This document shows, piece by piece, positions 27,467 through 35,110 of a stretch of 64,000 nt of DNA. The DNA is from an uncultured Prevotellaceae bacterium (GTDB lineage Bacteria > Bacteroidota > Bacteroidia > Bacteroidales > Bacteroidaceae). Each line of letters begins with the position of its first letter. Positions within the stretch are counted from its first letter, which is position 1. Under the pieces are notes generated by a model. That model searched no databases and was not told where the DNA came from. It was given only the letters and a program-made list of their open reading frames with translations. The position numbers were made by a program, and so were the translations under genes. Location of the stretch: positions 1-64,000 of the forward strand of contig ONYA01000009.1 in NCBI GenBank assembly GCA_900321965.1. Reading direction: 5' to 3'.

Positions 27467-28037
27467 AGAAACGAATTATCATAATAGTCATAATTATTCC
27501 GTAATTGTCCATAATTTAGTCAGTTATGAAATGACGGTAATTGTCCTGATTCAGAAGGACGAAATTATCACAATCTGACAGATACAAATAGCGTTCAGCA
27601 TGCAAGCTCTCTTCTCCGAAGTTAAGAAGTACACCCCGATGTTGTTTGGTTATGCGCATATAGTTGAACAACTGCGCACGATGTTCTGAAGTAACTTCAT
27701 CTACCGATTTCAGTTCAACCACAATATTCTTGTAATAGAAATCTGCATAATAAACCTTTTCCAAAGGTTCGCCTTTATAATAAGTAACCAACATCTTTTC
27801 TCTTTCGACATCCATGCCACGGAGTTTAAACTCTCGCGCAAGAGACTCTTGGTAAATCGGCTCCGCCATACCACGGCCTAATGTATTATAGACCTCCATA
27901 GCGACTCCGACCACCTCGTAAATGCCCCTATATTCTTGTTTTGTCATCTTTTTTAATAGAGAAAATTATGAAAATTACGAATAATTACGGAAATTCGTTT
28001 CTTATAAATCCATGTATTTCAAGACATTCGTTTCTTA
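27467..28037. mobile_element. Putative GxxExxY element: nuclease-like gene framed by inverted-repeat arms
   Basis: The left arm starts AGAAACGAATT at 27467 and the right arm ends AATTCGTTTCT at 28002. Both continue inward with degenerate repeats of TCCGTAATT/TTCATAATT for about 45 bp, reaching the ends of the GxxExxY gene. A second CATTCGTTTCTTA lies at 28026-28037, about 34 bp beyond the right arm, and contains the stop codon of the neighbouring permease gene. TTA flanks both ends (27465-27467, 28002-28004), too short to prove a target duplication. That it is mobile is inference from the arms and from the matching gene-less palindrome at 24397-24515. Confidence 0.5.
27516..27947 (-). CDS. 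GxxExxY protein (PD-(D/E)XK nuclease-like family)
   Basis: 143 residues. The family motif is GMAEPIY at about residues 25-31. A nuclease-like core follows: an Asp in ADFYYKNIVVELKSV and the E-L-K that matches the (D/E)xK pair, then EHRAQLFNYMRIT and GVLLNFG, all typical of the GxxExxY/PDDEXK_3 family. The biochemical role of the family is unknown to me; relatives often occur in many copies per genome. It sits between kduI and an unrelated permease gene, on the same strand as both, and has inverted-repeat arms on each side. It has no recognisable promoter of its own. Confidence 0.85.
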   Translation of the reverse strand: MTKQEYRGIYEVVGVAMEVYNTLGRGMAEPIYQESLAREFKLRGMDVEREKMLVTYYKGEPLEKVYYADFYYKNIVVELKSVDEVTSEHRAQLFNYMRITKQHRGVLLNFGEESLHAERYLYLSDCDNFVLLNQDNYRHFITD

Positions 28038-29408
28038 ATTCTTCTGCGCATTCTTTTCCTCGGCGACGATGCGCATACGGTTCCACACCACCATAGCGAT
28101 GGTGACGAGCGTCAGGGCGCCCATGCCAATCCACTTCAGGTACTTCACGCAGGCATAGATGACATAGCCGAAGAGCGACGAAGCGAAGTCGAGCGCACCA
28201 GCCTGGAAGCCCTCGGGAATCTTGGCGGCGGGGTCCTGAGTCTGCGCATAGACCGTCTGGGCGGCCAGCGTGAAGGCCGGAGCCATGTCGGTGACGAACC
28301 ACAGGCCGATGCCTACGGCAACGATACCGATGATCAGCGTCTTCACGACGTTACCCTTCGTGTAGGGCAGTACCATGACGAAGACGTAGAACATGCCGGC
28401 CAGTGAGGCTAACGGCAGGAACTCGTTGCCTGGCAGGGCGACGGCCATCAGCAGTGCCAGAGGTATGAGGATGAGCGAGGCCACGAGCGTGGTGGGGTGA
28501 CCGATGACCAAGGCTGGCGACATACCGATATAGACCTTCTTGCCGGCCCACTTCTTCTGCACCACCTCCTGCGTCTTCTCGGCTATCGGCTTCAGACCGT
28601 CGATGAAGAGTTTCGTGATACGCGGAATCAGCTCCATCACAGCACCCATCGTCACACCAAGGAACAACACTTTCTTGATGTCGAGCTGGGCCACAGCACC
28701 AATCAGGGCACCAACGATGACACCCAGCACGATGGGCTCACCCAGCACGCCGAACTTCTTCTTCAGGCCTTCGGCATCGATATCGAGTTTTGAGAATCCG
28801 GGAATCTTGTCGAGCAGCCAGTTGATACCGATGGCAAACGCCGTAAAGCTCTGGCAGAAAGGCTGCGGGATAGAGATGCCGTCCATATCGTCGTAGTAGC
28901 CCTGGAACTTCTCGGCAGTCAGGTCGGCCATCACCAGTGTGACGATATAGCAGACGATGGCGGCGAAATAACCCCATGCCAGCGACTGGTCCATCACGAA
29001 GTAAGCCACAGCGCCGATGAAGGCGAAGTGCCAGTAGTTCCACAGGTCGATGTTCACCGTGCGCGTACATTTCGTTATCAGCAGCAGGAAGTTGACACCG
29101 AGACAGATGGGAATGATCAGCGCACCGACAGCCGTATTGTAAGCCACAGCTGCGGCGGCAGGCCAGCCCATGTCGAACACGCCAAGCTGGAGGTCGTAAA
29201 GTTCTGAAATCTCCAACAGCGGACTGCCAAAGTTGTTCGTCAGCAAGGCGGTAACGATGCCGAGTCCCACGAAGCCGACACCCACATAAAGGCCTGACTT
29301 CAGGGCTTTTCCGAACTTCATACCGATGCAAACGCCGATAATAGTAAACAGAATGGGCATCATCACCGATGCGCCAAGACTGATAATGTAACTGAAAACT
29401 TGTTCCAT
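28035..29408 (-). CDS. PTS galactitol-type IIC-like permease, orphan
   Basis: 457 residues with about ten membrane segments. The N-terminus (FSYIISLGASVMMPILFTII) and the segments GVDFL-like GVNFLLLITKCTRTVNID, NYWHFAFIGAVAYF, LGVTMGAVMELIPRITKLFIDGL and YIGMSPALVIGHPTT match the EIIC-GAT (GatC/SgcC) family of phosphotransferase permeases. No IIA, IIB, HPr or enzyme I gene is present in the window, and members of the Bacteroidales generally lack a sugar phosphotransferase system, so it probably works as a transporter without phosphorylation. The substrate is unknown; the nearby kduI and exuT make an acidic sugar or pentose possible. A -7 box lies at 29450-29457. Its stop codon coincides with the outer GxxExxY-arm repeat. 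Confidence 0.75.
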   Translation of the reverse strand: MEQVFSYIISLGASVMMPILFTIIGVCIGMKFGKALKSGLYVGVGFVGLGIVTALLTNNFGSPLLEISELYDLQLGVFDMGWPAAAAVAYNTAVGALIIPICLGVNFLLLITKCTRTVNIDLWNYWHFAFIGAVAYFVMDQSLAWGYFAAIVCYIVTLVMADLTAEKFQGYYDDMDGISIPQPFCQSFTAFAIGINWLLDKIPGFSKLDIDAEGLKKKFGVLGEPIVLGVIVGALIGAVAQLDIKKVLFLGVTMGAVMELIPRITKLFIDGLKPIAEKTQEVVQKKWAGKKVYIGMSPALVIGHPTTLVASLILIPLALLMAVALPGNEFLPLASLAGMFYVFVMVLPYTKGNVVKTLIIGIVAVGIGLWFVTDMAPAFTLAAQTVYAQTQDPAAKIPEGFQAGALDFASSLFGYVIYACVKYLKWIGMGALTLVTIAMVVWNRMRIVAEEKNAQKN

Positions 29409-29449
29409 TGTTTTAGTAAAAAAGTTTGTTTTTAGCGTAGAATACGGTG

Positions 29450-29457
29450 CAAAATTA
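29450..29457 (-). promoter_or_regulatory. -7 box TAATTTTG for the IIC-like permease gene
   Basis: CAAAATTA on the + strand reads TAATTTTG on the minus strand, 41 bp before the start codon. A clear -33 TTTG was not found at the usual distance. Confidence 0.5.
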
Positions 29458-29500
29458 CTAAATATTTTTTAATTGCCGCCACAATTTGACAGAAAAATAG

Positions 29501-29508
29501 TAACTTTG
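29501..29508 (+). promoter_or_regulatory. -7 box TAACTTTG for the M6 protease gene
   Basis: TAACTTTG matches the Bacteroidetes consensus TAnnTTTG and lies 36 bp before ATG 29545. The -33 element is weak. Confidence 0.6.
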
Positions 29509-29544
29509 TGCCCTCAAACACTTTTTTGACTCTTAAAGAACATA

Positions 29545-31089
29545 ATGAATCGGAGATTATATGTCTTTCTACTGATGCTTCTCACCGTCACCATCGCTGC
29601 AACGGCACAACGCCGGGGGGTAGGATGCTGGCGCGGGAAACCCGTGCGCCAAATAACTGCCCAGTCACGACTACTAAGCCGGGCATCGACTGACGAACGC
29701 GACCAGTTCATCGGCACGAAGCACGGTCTGGTCATCCTGGCGGAATTTCCAGATATGAAGTTCAGACTTGCCAATAACAGGGACAAATACAACAACATCC
29801 TTAACACCATAGGCTACAATGAAGGAAACTTCATTGGTAGTGTCACTGACTACTTCCGCGACCAGAGCGGCGGTCTGTTCAACCTGACCTTCGACGTGGT
29901 AGGCCCCTATACTCTGAAACATGGCTATAAATACTACGGCGAGAATGACAGCAATGGCGATGACTTGCGTCCCCAGGAGATGGTGACGGAGATGTGTATG
30001 GCTGCCGACGCGGAGGTGAACTTTGCCGACTACGACTGGGATGGCGACGGATTCGTCGACGAAGTCTTTGTGGTCTATGCCGGGAAAGGCGAAGCCAACG
30101 GTGGTAGCGTCAACACCATCTGGCCACACATGTGGAGCATACGCGAGGCTACAGGCACTTACGTTCTTTTAGACGGCGTACAAATTGACATTTATGCGTG
30201 CAGCAACGAACTGGACAGCAGCGGGAACATCAACGGCATAGGTACCTTCTGCCACGAGTTCTCACACTGTCTGGGGCTCCCCGACTTCTACGACGTTTTC
30301 TATAAAGGAAGTTTTGGCATGAGCGACTTCGACCTGATGTCGGGCGGTAGCTATAATGGCAATGGATTCTGTCCCGCGGGCTACACGGCCTACGAGAAGA
30401 TGGTATGCGGCTGGCAGGATCCCATCGTTCTGTCCGACGAGGATGTAGAGGTAGAACATCTGTTACCCCTCAGCGAATACGGCGAATCCTATATCATCTA
30501 CAACGACGCGAACCCTGACGAGTTCTATATGATAGAGAACCGGCAGAAAACAAAATGGGATTCATACTATCCCAGTACTGGACTGATGATAACTTATGTC
30601 GACTACGATGAGGAGGTATGGTACAACAACATCCCCAATAGCATACTCACCTTGCGAGAAGCCCAAAGGGAAGGACTCACCGTGGGCAACGACCACCAGC
30701 GTATGACCATCTTCCACGCCGATAATGACGACGACTCGAGCTACTGGTCATCGTCAGGACAATATTATCGGAAGAAGACTATAGCCAAGGACCTGTATCC
30801 GTGTAATAGCAACGACTCGCTGACCGCCACCTCCTTACCGGCAGCCACCCTCTATCATATGAATTCGGAAGGCACTAAACTGATGCGGGGCTCTATTCTC
30901 AACATCACACAAAACAACGATCTGACCATGAGCTTCCGCTACCGAGCCCCTCAGCCCACCATCGATGCCATACAAAACATCAATGACGACAGGCACAATG
31001 GAGAGGTCTACTACGACCTGTCAGGACGTAAGGTCCAGCAGCCTGTACGTGGCATCTATATCGTCGGTGGCAAGAAGGTAGTGCGCTAA
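29545..31089 (+). CDS. Secreted M6 family metalloprotease
   Basis: 514 residues. Residues 1-22 (MNRRLYVFLLMLLTVTIAAT) form a signal peptide. The zinc motif is GTFCHEFSHCLGLPDFYD near residue 237, with HEFSH as HExxH followed by the conserved GLPDFYD of M6 (immune inhibitor A-like) peptidases; a downstream FDLMSGGSYNG supplies the Met-turn. The segment LVILAEFPDMKF and the DYDWDGDGFVDEV calcium-loop-like motif also fit the family. The last 30 residues (YYDLSGRKVQQPVRGIYIVG) resemble the short C-terminal tails of Prevotella type IX cargo. It probably degrades extracellular proteins at the cell surface or outside. Its stop codon overlaps the end of the convergent murF-alr gene by 4 bp. Confidence 0.85.
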   Translation: MNRRLYVFLLMLLTVTIAATAQRRGVGCWRGKPVRQITAQSRLLSRASTDERDQFIGTKHGLVILAEFPDMKFRLANNRDKYNNILNTIGYNEGNFIGSVTDYFRDQSGGLFNLTFDVVGPYTLKHGYKYYGENDSNGDDLRPQEMVTEMCMAADAEVNFADYDWDGDGFVDEVFVVYAGKGEANGGSVNTIWPHMWSIREATGTYVLLDGVQIDIYACSNELDSSGNINGIGTFCHEFSHCLGLPDFYDVFYKGSFGMSDFDLMSGGSYNGNGFCPAGYTAYEKMVCGWQDPIVLSDEDVEVEHLLPLSEYGESYIIYNDANPDEFYMIENRQKTKWDSYYPSTGLMITYVDYDEEVWYNNIPNSILTLREAQREGLTVGNDHQRMTIFHADNDDDSSYWSSSGQYYRKKTIAKDLYPCNSNDSLTATSLPAATLYHMNSEGTKLMRGSILNITQNNDLTMSFRYRAPQPTIDAIQNINDDRHNGEVYYDLSGRKVQQPVRGIYIVGGKKVVR

Positions 31090-33695
31090 TCCTGATAATA
31101 GACACGCTTCACGCGGTTCGACACGCCCGTCAGCACTTCGTAGGGGATGGTGTCGATGGTGTCGCTGAGCACGGTCACGGGCAGATGCTGTCCGAAGATT
31201 TCCACTTGGTCGCCCTCGTGGCAGTCGATGCCTGTAACGTCAATCATGGCGACGTCCATACAGATATTTCCTACATACTCAGCCCGCTGGCCGTTCACCA
31301 GACAATAGCCATGACGGTTGCCGAGATGGCGGTTCAGACCGTCGGCATAGCCGATAGGAATGGCGCCGATGACACTGTCACGCTCAAGGATGGTGCGACG
31401 GCTGTAGCCTACGGAGTCGCCAGCCTTGACGTGGCGCAGCTGCAGGATGGTGGTCTTGAGCGTGCTCACGGTACTCAGCATCTCATTGTTACGCGGATTC
31501 ACGCCATAGAGTCCCAGACCCAGTCGGCACATGTCCATCTGCCGTTCCGGGAAATGCTCGATGCCGGCGGAGTTATCCATATGACGCAGAATCTTATGGC
31601 TAAAGGCGGCCTGCAGACGACGGCTGCCCTCGTCGAAGAGCTGGAACTGACGGGCAGAGAAGTCGTCGAACTGGTCGCTGTCGCTACCCACAAAGTGGCT
31701 GAAGACAGAGCGGGGAATGACAGCCTGCTGATGCTTCAAGCGGTCGATTAAAAGGTCGATTTCAGACCCACCCCCCAGCCCCTCCCTGTGAGGGAGGGGA
31801 GTAGATACTCCTTCAGCAGCTTTATCACCTACAGGGAACACTCCTTCATTTGCATTTTCGCCTGCAGGGTAATCACTCCCCTCCCTCACAGGGAGGGGCC
31901 GGGGGGTGGGTCCAACATTAAAGCCTAAGCGGTGCATACCCGTATCGAGCTTGATGTGTACGGGCCAACCGGTGATACCCTCCTTACGGGCGGCCTTGAT
32001 CAGGGCGTCGAGCAGACGAAAGGAGTAGACCTCGGGCTCGAGGTCGTAGTCGAACATCGTCTTGAACGACGTCATCTCCGGGTTCATTATCATAATGTTG
32101 GCGGTGATGCCGGCACGGCGCAAGGCGACACCCTCGTCGGCCACGGCAACAGCGAGATAGTCGACACGGTGGTCCTGCAAGGTCTTCGCCACCTCGACGG
32201 CGCCCGCACCGTAGGCATCGGCCTTCACCATACACACCATCTTCGTCTCAGGTTTCAGGAACGAACGGTAGTAATTCAGATTATCGACTAAGGCACCGAG
32301 GTTCACCTCGAGGATGGTCTCGTGGACCTTCTGCTCCAACAGTTCGGAGATTCGCTCAAAGCCGAAGTTTCGGGCTCCCTTGATAAGGATAACCTCGTCG
32401 CGCAACTGGTGGAAGGCGGTGCTGGAGAGGAAGTCCTGGGTGGTGGCAAAGAAGTATTTCTTTCCTACGAGGAAGGTTTGGGACTGAGCCGATATTTCGT
32501 CGCCGATGCCGATAAGCTTGTCGATGCCACGCTTCATGCAGAGGTCGTTCACCTGACGATAGAGTTCGCCGGCCTGTTCGCCGCTCTGGTAGATGTCACT
32601 CAAGATGAGCGTGCGGCTGCGGCCCTGCTCGTCGGGACGGCGACTCATAAAGTCGAGGGCTATGTCGAGCGAGTTGACATCGCTGTTATAGGAATCGTTA
32701 ATCAGTGTGCAGCCGCACTGTCCCTCCTTCACTTCCAGGCGCATGGCGACAGGGTCGAGGTGAGGCATACGTTCTGCCAGGTCGGCGGGCGTCAGTCCCA
32801 GGTGAAGGACGGTGGCGGCACAGATGATGCTGTCGTCGATACTGGCATCGTCGATGAAGGGGATGGTGTAGTCGGCCTGCTCGCCTTTATAGATATAGGT
32901 GACATGAGCCGTCTGGCCGTCGATGGTCTGTTCCTTGACGAAGAAAGCTGCTTGGCTGTCGGTACGCGACCAGCCTATCTTCTCGCCCTGATACTGCAGA
33001 CGACGGATGCAACGACTGACGGTATTGTCGTCTGACGGATAGACAAGCGCCTGCGTGCCATGCATCAGCTCCAGTTTCTCCAGACACTTCTCCTCCATCG
33101 AACGGAAGTTCTCCTGATGGGCACTGCCCAGCGAGGTGAGCACGCCGACGGTGGGCTGGATGATGTCGTGCAGTGCCATCATCTCGCCCGGCTGACTGAT
33201 GCCTGCCTCGAAGATGCCTATCTCCGTCTGCTCGTTCAGCAGCCAGACGGAGAGGGGAACGCCTATCTGGGAGTTATAGGAGCGCGGCGAACGGACGATG
33301 CGCTGCGACGGCAGCAGCAACTGGTAGAGCCACTCCTTGACCATCGTCTTGCCGTTAGAGCCGGTGATACCCACGATGGGGATGGAGAACTCGTCGCGAT
33401 GACGCTCAGCCAACCGCTGCAGGGCTGCCAGCGTTGACGGCACTTTCAGATAGTTGGCATCGGGCTGCGGACGGTCAGGCACCTGCTCAACGACGAACGA
33501 ACGTACGCCACGGCGATACAGGTCGTCAATATAGCGGTGACCGTCGTTACGCTTGGAGCGCAAGGCGAAGAACAGCGTCTCTTCAGGGAAACACAATGAG
33601 CGGCTGTCGGTCAACAGCCATCGCACGTTGGCGTCGTGGTCGCCATAGCGGCGGGCACCTATGAGTGTGGTAATCTTTTCAATCGTATAAATCAT
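31086..33695 (-). CDS. murF-alr: Bifunctional MurF ligase / alanine racemase
   Basis: 869 residues from ATG 33695. A start at 33749 would lie upstream of the promoter at 33719-33750 and is rejected. The N-terminal half is MurF (UDP-MurNAc-tripeptide:D-Ala-D-Ala ligase) with the ATP loop GITGSNGKTMVKEWL, NSQIGVPLS and NDSYNSDVNS. The C-terminal half is a PLP-dependent alanine racemase: VCMVKADAYGAGAVEV with the PLP lysine near residue 489, then CRLGLGLYGVNPRN and IGAIPIGYADGLNR. The fusion couples D-Ala supply and D-Ala-D-Ala attachment and is common in Bacteroidetes. A 148-bp repeat (31765-31912) is inserted in frame at about residues 594-643 of the racemase domain, adding proline/glycine-rich sequence with PLPVREG and TPLPHREGLGGGS. 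Confidence 0.92.
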   Translation of the reverse strand: MIYTIEKITTLIGARRYGDHDANVRWLLTDSRSLCFPEETLFFALRSKRNDGHRYIDDLYRRGVRSFVVEQVPDRPQPDANYLKVPSTLAALQRLAERHRDEFSIPIVGITGSNGKTMVKEWLYQLLLPSQRIVRSPRSYNSQIGVPLSVWLLNEQTEIGIFEAGISQPGEMMALHDIIQPTVGVLTSLGSAHQENFRSMEEKCLEKLELMHGTQALVYPSDDNTVSRCIRRLQYQGEKIGWSRTDSQAAFFVKEQTIDGQTAHVTYIYKGEQADYTIPFIDDASIDDSIICAATVLHLGLTPADLAERMPHLDPVAMRLEVKEGQCGCTLINDSYNSDVNSLDIALDFMSRRPDEQGRSRTLILSDIYQSGEQAGELYRQVNDLCMKRGIDKLIGIGDEISAQSQTFLVGKKYFFATTQDFLSSTAFHQLRDEVILIKGARNFGFERISELLEQKVHETILEVNLGALVDNLNYYRSFLKPETKMVCMVKADAYGAGAVEVAKTLQDHRVDYLAVAVADEGVALRRAGITANIMIMNPEMTSFKTMFDYDLEPEVYSFRLLDALIKAARKEGITGWPVHIKLDTGMHRLGFNVGPTPRPLPVREGSDYPAGENANEGVFPVGDKAAEGVSTPLPHREGLGGGSEIDLLIDRLKHQQAVIPRSVFSHFVGSDSDQFDDFSARQFQLFDEGSRRLQAAFSHKILRHMDNSAGIEHFPERQMDMCRLGLGLYGVNPRNNEMLSTVSTLKTTILQLRHVKAGDSVGYSRRTILERDSVIGAIPIGYADGLNRHLGNRHGYCLVNGQRAEYVGNICMDVAMIDVTGIDCHEGDQVEIFGQHLPVTVLSDTIDTIPYEVLTGVSNRVKRVYYQD
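31765..31912. repeat. In-frame 'PLPVREG' palindromic repeat in murF-alr (family A)
   Basis: Arms 31765-31802 and 31875-31912 are 38-bp near-perfect inverted repeats; each arm also contains its own hairpin CCCCTCCC-TGTGA-GGGAGGGG. Related copies lie at 40318-40418, 47859-47899 and 55014-55046, and a short hairpin at 55130-55146. On the coding strand it reads PRPLPVREG, then VSTPLPHREGLGGGS. Confidence 0.9.
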
Positions 33696-33718
33696 GGTCT
33701 TTCTCGTTTTTCTGCCTG

Positions 33719-33750
33719 CAAAGTTACAAACTTTATACGAAACCAACAAA
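33719..33750 (-). promoter_or_regulatory. Promoter of murF-alr: TTTG, 20-bp spacer, TAACTTTG
   Basis: On the minus strand TTTG (33747-33750) is followed after 20 bp by TAACTTTG (33719-33726), a good Bacteroidetes housekeeping promoter 24 bp before ATG 33695. Confidence 0.75.
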
Positions 33751-33778
33751 AGATTGCCTGCTTTCTTTCACTGTACAG

Positions 33779-34172
33779 GAAAACTTTTAGACATGAGTAC
33801 AGAAGACAGACAGGAGTACAAGAGGACAGGAGAACATATTTAGACAGGAGGACAAGAGGACAGAAGGACAGACAGAAGTACAAGAGGACAGGAGAACATA
33901 TTTAGACAGGAGGACAGAAGTACGCCCCGATGGGGCAATGAGTTGTCAGCCCAGGGCATTGCCCTGGGTATGACGACGGGGGATTAAGGCGTTGCCGTTG
34001 GGCTGACAGCTTGATGGCCTTTCAGGCCGTCTTTACCATTAGCCAATAATGGTAGAGAATAATGTCCTCTTGTACTCCTGTCAAAAAAAATCTGTCCTCT
34101 TGTACTCATGTCTCAAAAGTTCTCTTGTACTCATGTCTAAAAACTCCTGTCTTAATTGTTCTCCTGTCTACA
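33779..34172. repeat. Intergenic repeat island with direct repeats and hairpins
   Basis: No gene is seen between 33696 and 34151. A perfect 40-bp direct repeat occurs at 33815-33854 and 33877-33916 (starting AGTACAAGAGGACAGG). The opposite side, 34064-34172, carries the complementary theme (GTCCTCTTGTACTC, TTCTCTTGTACTCATGTCT). Between them lies a hairpin-rich core: GCCCCGATGGGGC at 33924-33936, CCCAGGGCATTGCCCTGGG at 33950-33968, TGTCAGCCC/GGGCTGACA at 33944-33952 and 34000-34008, and TACCATT/AATGGTA at 34034-34053. The right part extends into the end of the GSCFA gene. Confidence 0.85.
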
Positions 34173-35030
34173 ACGGTATTTCTCTATTAAGACATTGATT
34201 TTCTCCTGGGTCTGACACATAAAGGTCTTGTACTCCTCGGAGTCAGGGTTGAAGGGACGGTGGTTGAGGGCAGCTTTCAGCGGTGTCCACTCACGCAGGA
34301 AGTCCTTGGCACGGGACGAGAAGTAATGCTCTACCAACTGCTGCCAGATATACTCGACGGCGACGTCGGAGGGATGCAGCATGTCGGCGGCATAGTAACG
34401 GTAGTCGCGTAGTTCGTCCATCAGGATTTCGTAGGCGGGGAAATAGGCAACGGACGAGCACAGACTTTCACGGACTTCTTTGTCAGCAACAGTCCGTGTG
34501 AGTCCGTGTTTGTCCGATGCTAAAACCTTGTCGACGGCCAGCAGGAGCGTAGCCTTCGAAAGCTGGGACTCGTGGTAGCCGTACTTACGGTAGCGGATGG
34601 GACTGACGGTGAAGACGATATGGACATCAGGACGGCGACGACGGAGAAGTTCGACGGTCTGCTGCAGGTAGTCGGCACACGCATCGACGGACAATTCTTC
34701 TTCCTGAAAGAGGGCGGCAGGACGCTTCTGACAGTTGTCGACGATCTCGCCCGTCTCCTTCAGCCGGTAGACATGGTTGGTGCCGAGGGTGATGAAAACT
34801 ATTCGTGGTACGGGGTGCGAGGTGCGAGGTACCACGTACCTCGATATAGTATGCAACACGGAGGCGGGGTTGTACATCGTGCCGTAGGGGTTGACCGTAG
34901 CACGGAACTTGTTTTCGACAAAGCGCTGTCCGATGCTGTCAGCAAAGCACGAGCCGACGAAGAGCATCTCCTCGAACGGTTCTATCAGGAAGCCGGGCTT
35001 CGGTATATCGACGATTGTTCTAAATTCCAT
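34152..35030 (-). CDS. GSCFA domain-containing protein
   Basis: 292 residues. The N-terminal motif EEMLFVGSCFADSIGQRF is the signature of the GSCFA family (named for G-S-C-F-A), and VNPYGTMYNPASVL and VFTVSPIRYRKYGYHES also fit. Relatives are proposed to be SGNH-like hydrolases: the Ser of GSCFA and the later ADMLHPSDVAVEYIW, with Asp and His, are compatible with that. No signal peptide is seen, so it should be cytoplasmic. It lies between murF-alr and fkp on the same strand. Two repeat insertions are read in frame: residues about 62-73 (TSHPVPR-type) and 172-190 (SDKHGLTRTVADKEVRE). The substrate is unknown. Confidence 0.8.
   Translation of the reverse strand: MEFRTIVDIPKPGFLIEPFEEMLFVGSCFADSIGQRFVENKFRATVNPYGTMYNPASVLHTISRYVVPRTSHPVPRIVFITLGTNHVYRLKETGEIVDNCQKRPAALFQEEELSVDACADYLQQTVELLRRRRPDVHIVFTVSPIRYRKYGYHESQLSKATLLLAVDKVLASDKHGLTRTVADKEVRESLCSSVAYFPAYEILMDELRDYRYYAADMLHPSDVAVEYIWQQLVEHYFSSRAKDFLREWTPLKAALNHRPFNPDSEEYKTFMCQTQEKINVLIEKYRCRQENN
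34461..34515. repeat. In-frame AGTCCGTG-type repeat in the GSCFA gene (family D)
   Basis: AGTCCGTG occurs twice (34491-34498, 34501-34508), with related CACGGACT and TGTCCGAT around it. The encoded SDKHGLTRT segment is a motif I recognise from unrelated Bacteroidales proteins, which points to a mobile or spreading repeat rather than enzyme sequence. Confidence 0.6.
34811..34843. repeat. In-frame CGAGGTG heptamers in the GSCFA gene (family B)
   Basis: Units CGGGGTG, CGAGGTG and CGAGGTA run 34811-34831; the last unit starts the palindrome CGAGGTACCACGTACCTCG (34825-34843). The same heptamer forms a longer array inside fkp at 36228-36280. Confidence 0.75.
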
Positions 35031-35037
35031 ATAATTG

Positions 35038-35107
35038 TCCTCCTGTACTCATGTCTCAAAAGTTCTCTTGTACTCCTGTCCTCCTGTCTCAAAAGTTCTC
35101 CTGTCTA
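35038..35107. repeat. TTCTCTTGTACTC-type repeats between fkp and the GSCFA gene
   Basis: The 80-bp gap is almost entirely made of GTCCTCCTGTACTCATGTCTC, AAAAGTTCTCTTGTACTCC and related units, the same family as the right side of the 33779-34172 island and the 17-bp tandem at 24674-24765. Confidence 0.75.
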
Positions 35108-35110
35108 CCA

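Noticed and set aside
27465-28004. TTA target-site duplication around the GxxExxY element
   Set aside because: Three bases in an AT-rich context are not significant; an empty site is needed.
33749-33749. Upstream start of murF-alr
   Set aside because: It lies upstream of the -7 box at 33719-33726, so it would not be transcribed from that promoter.
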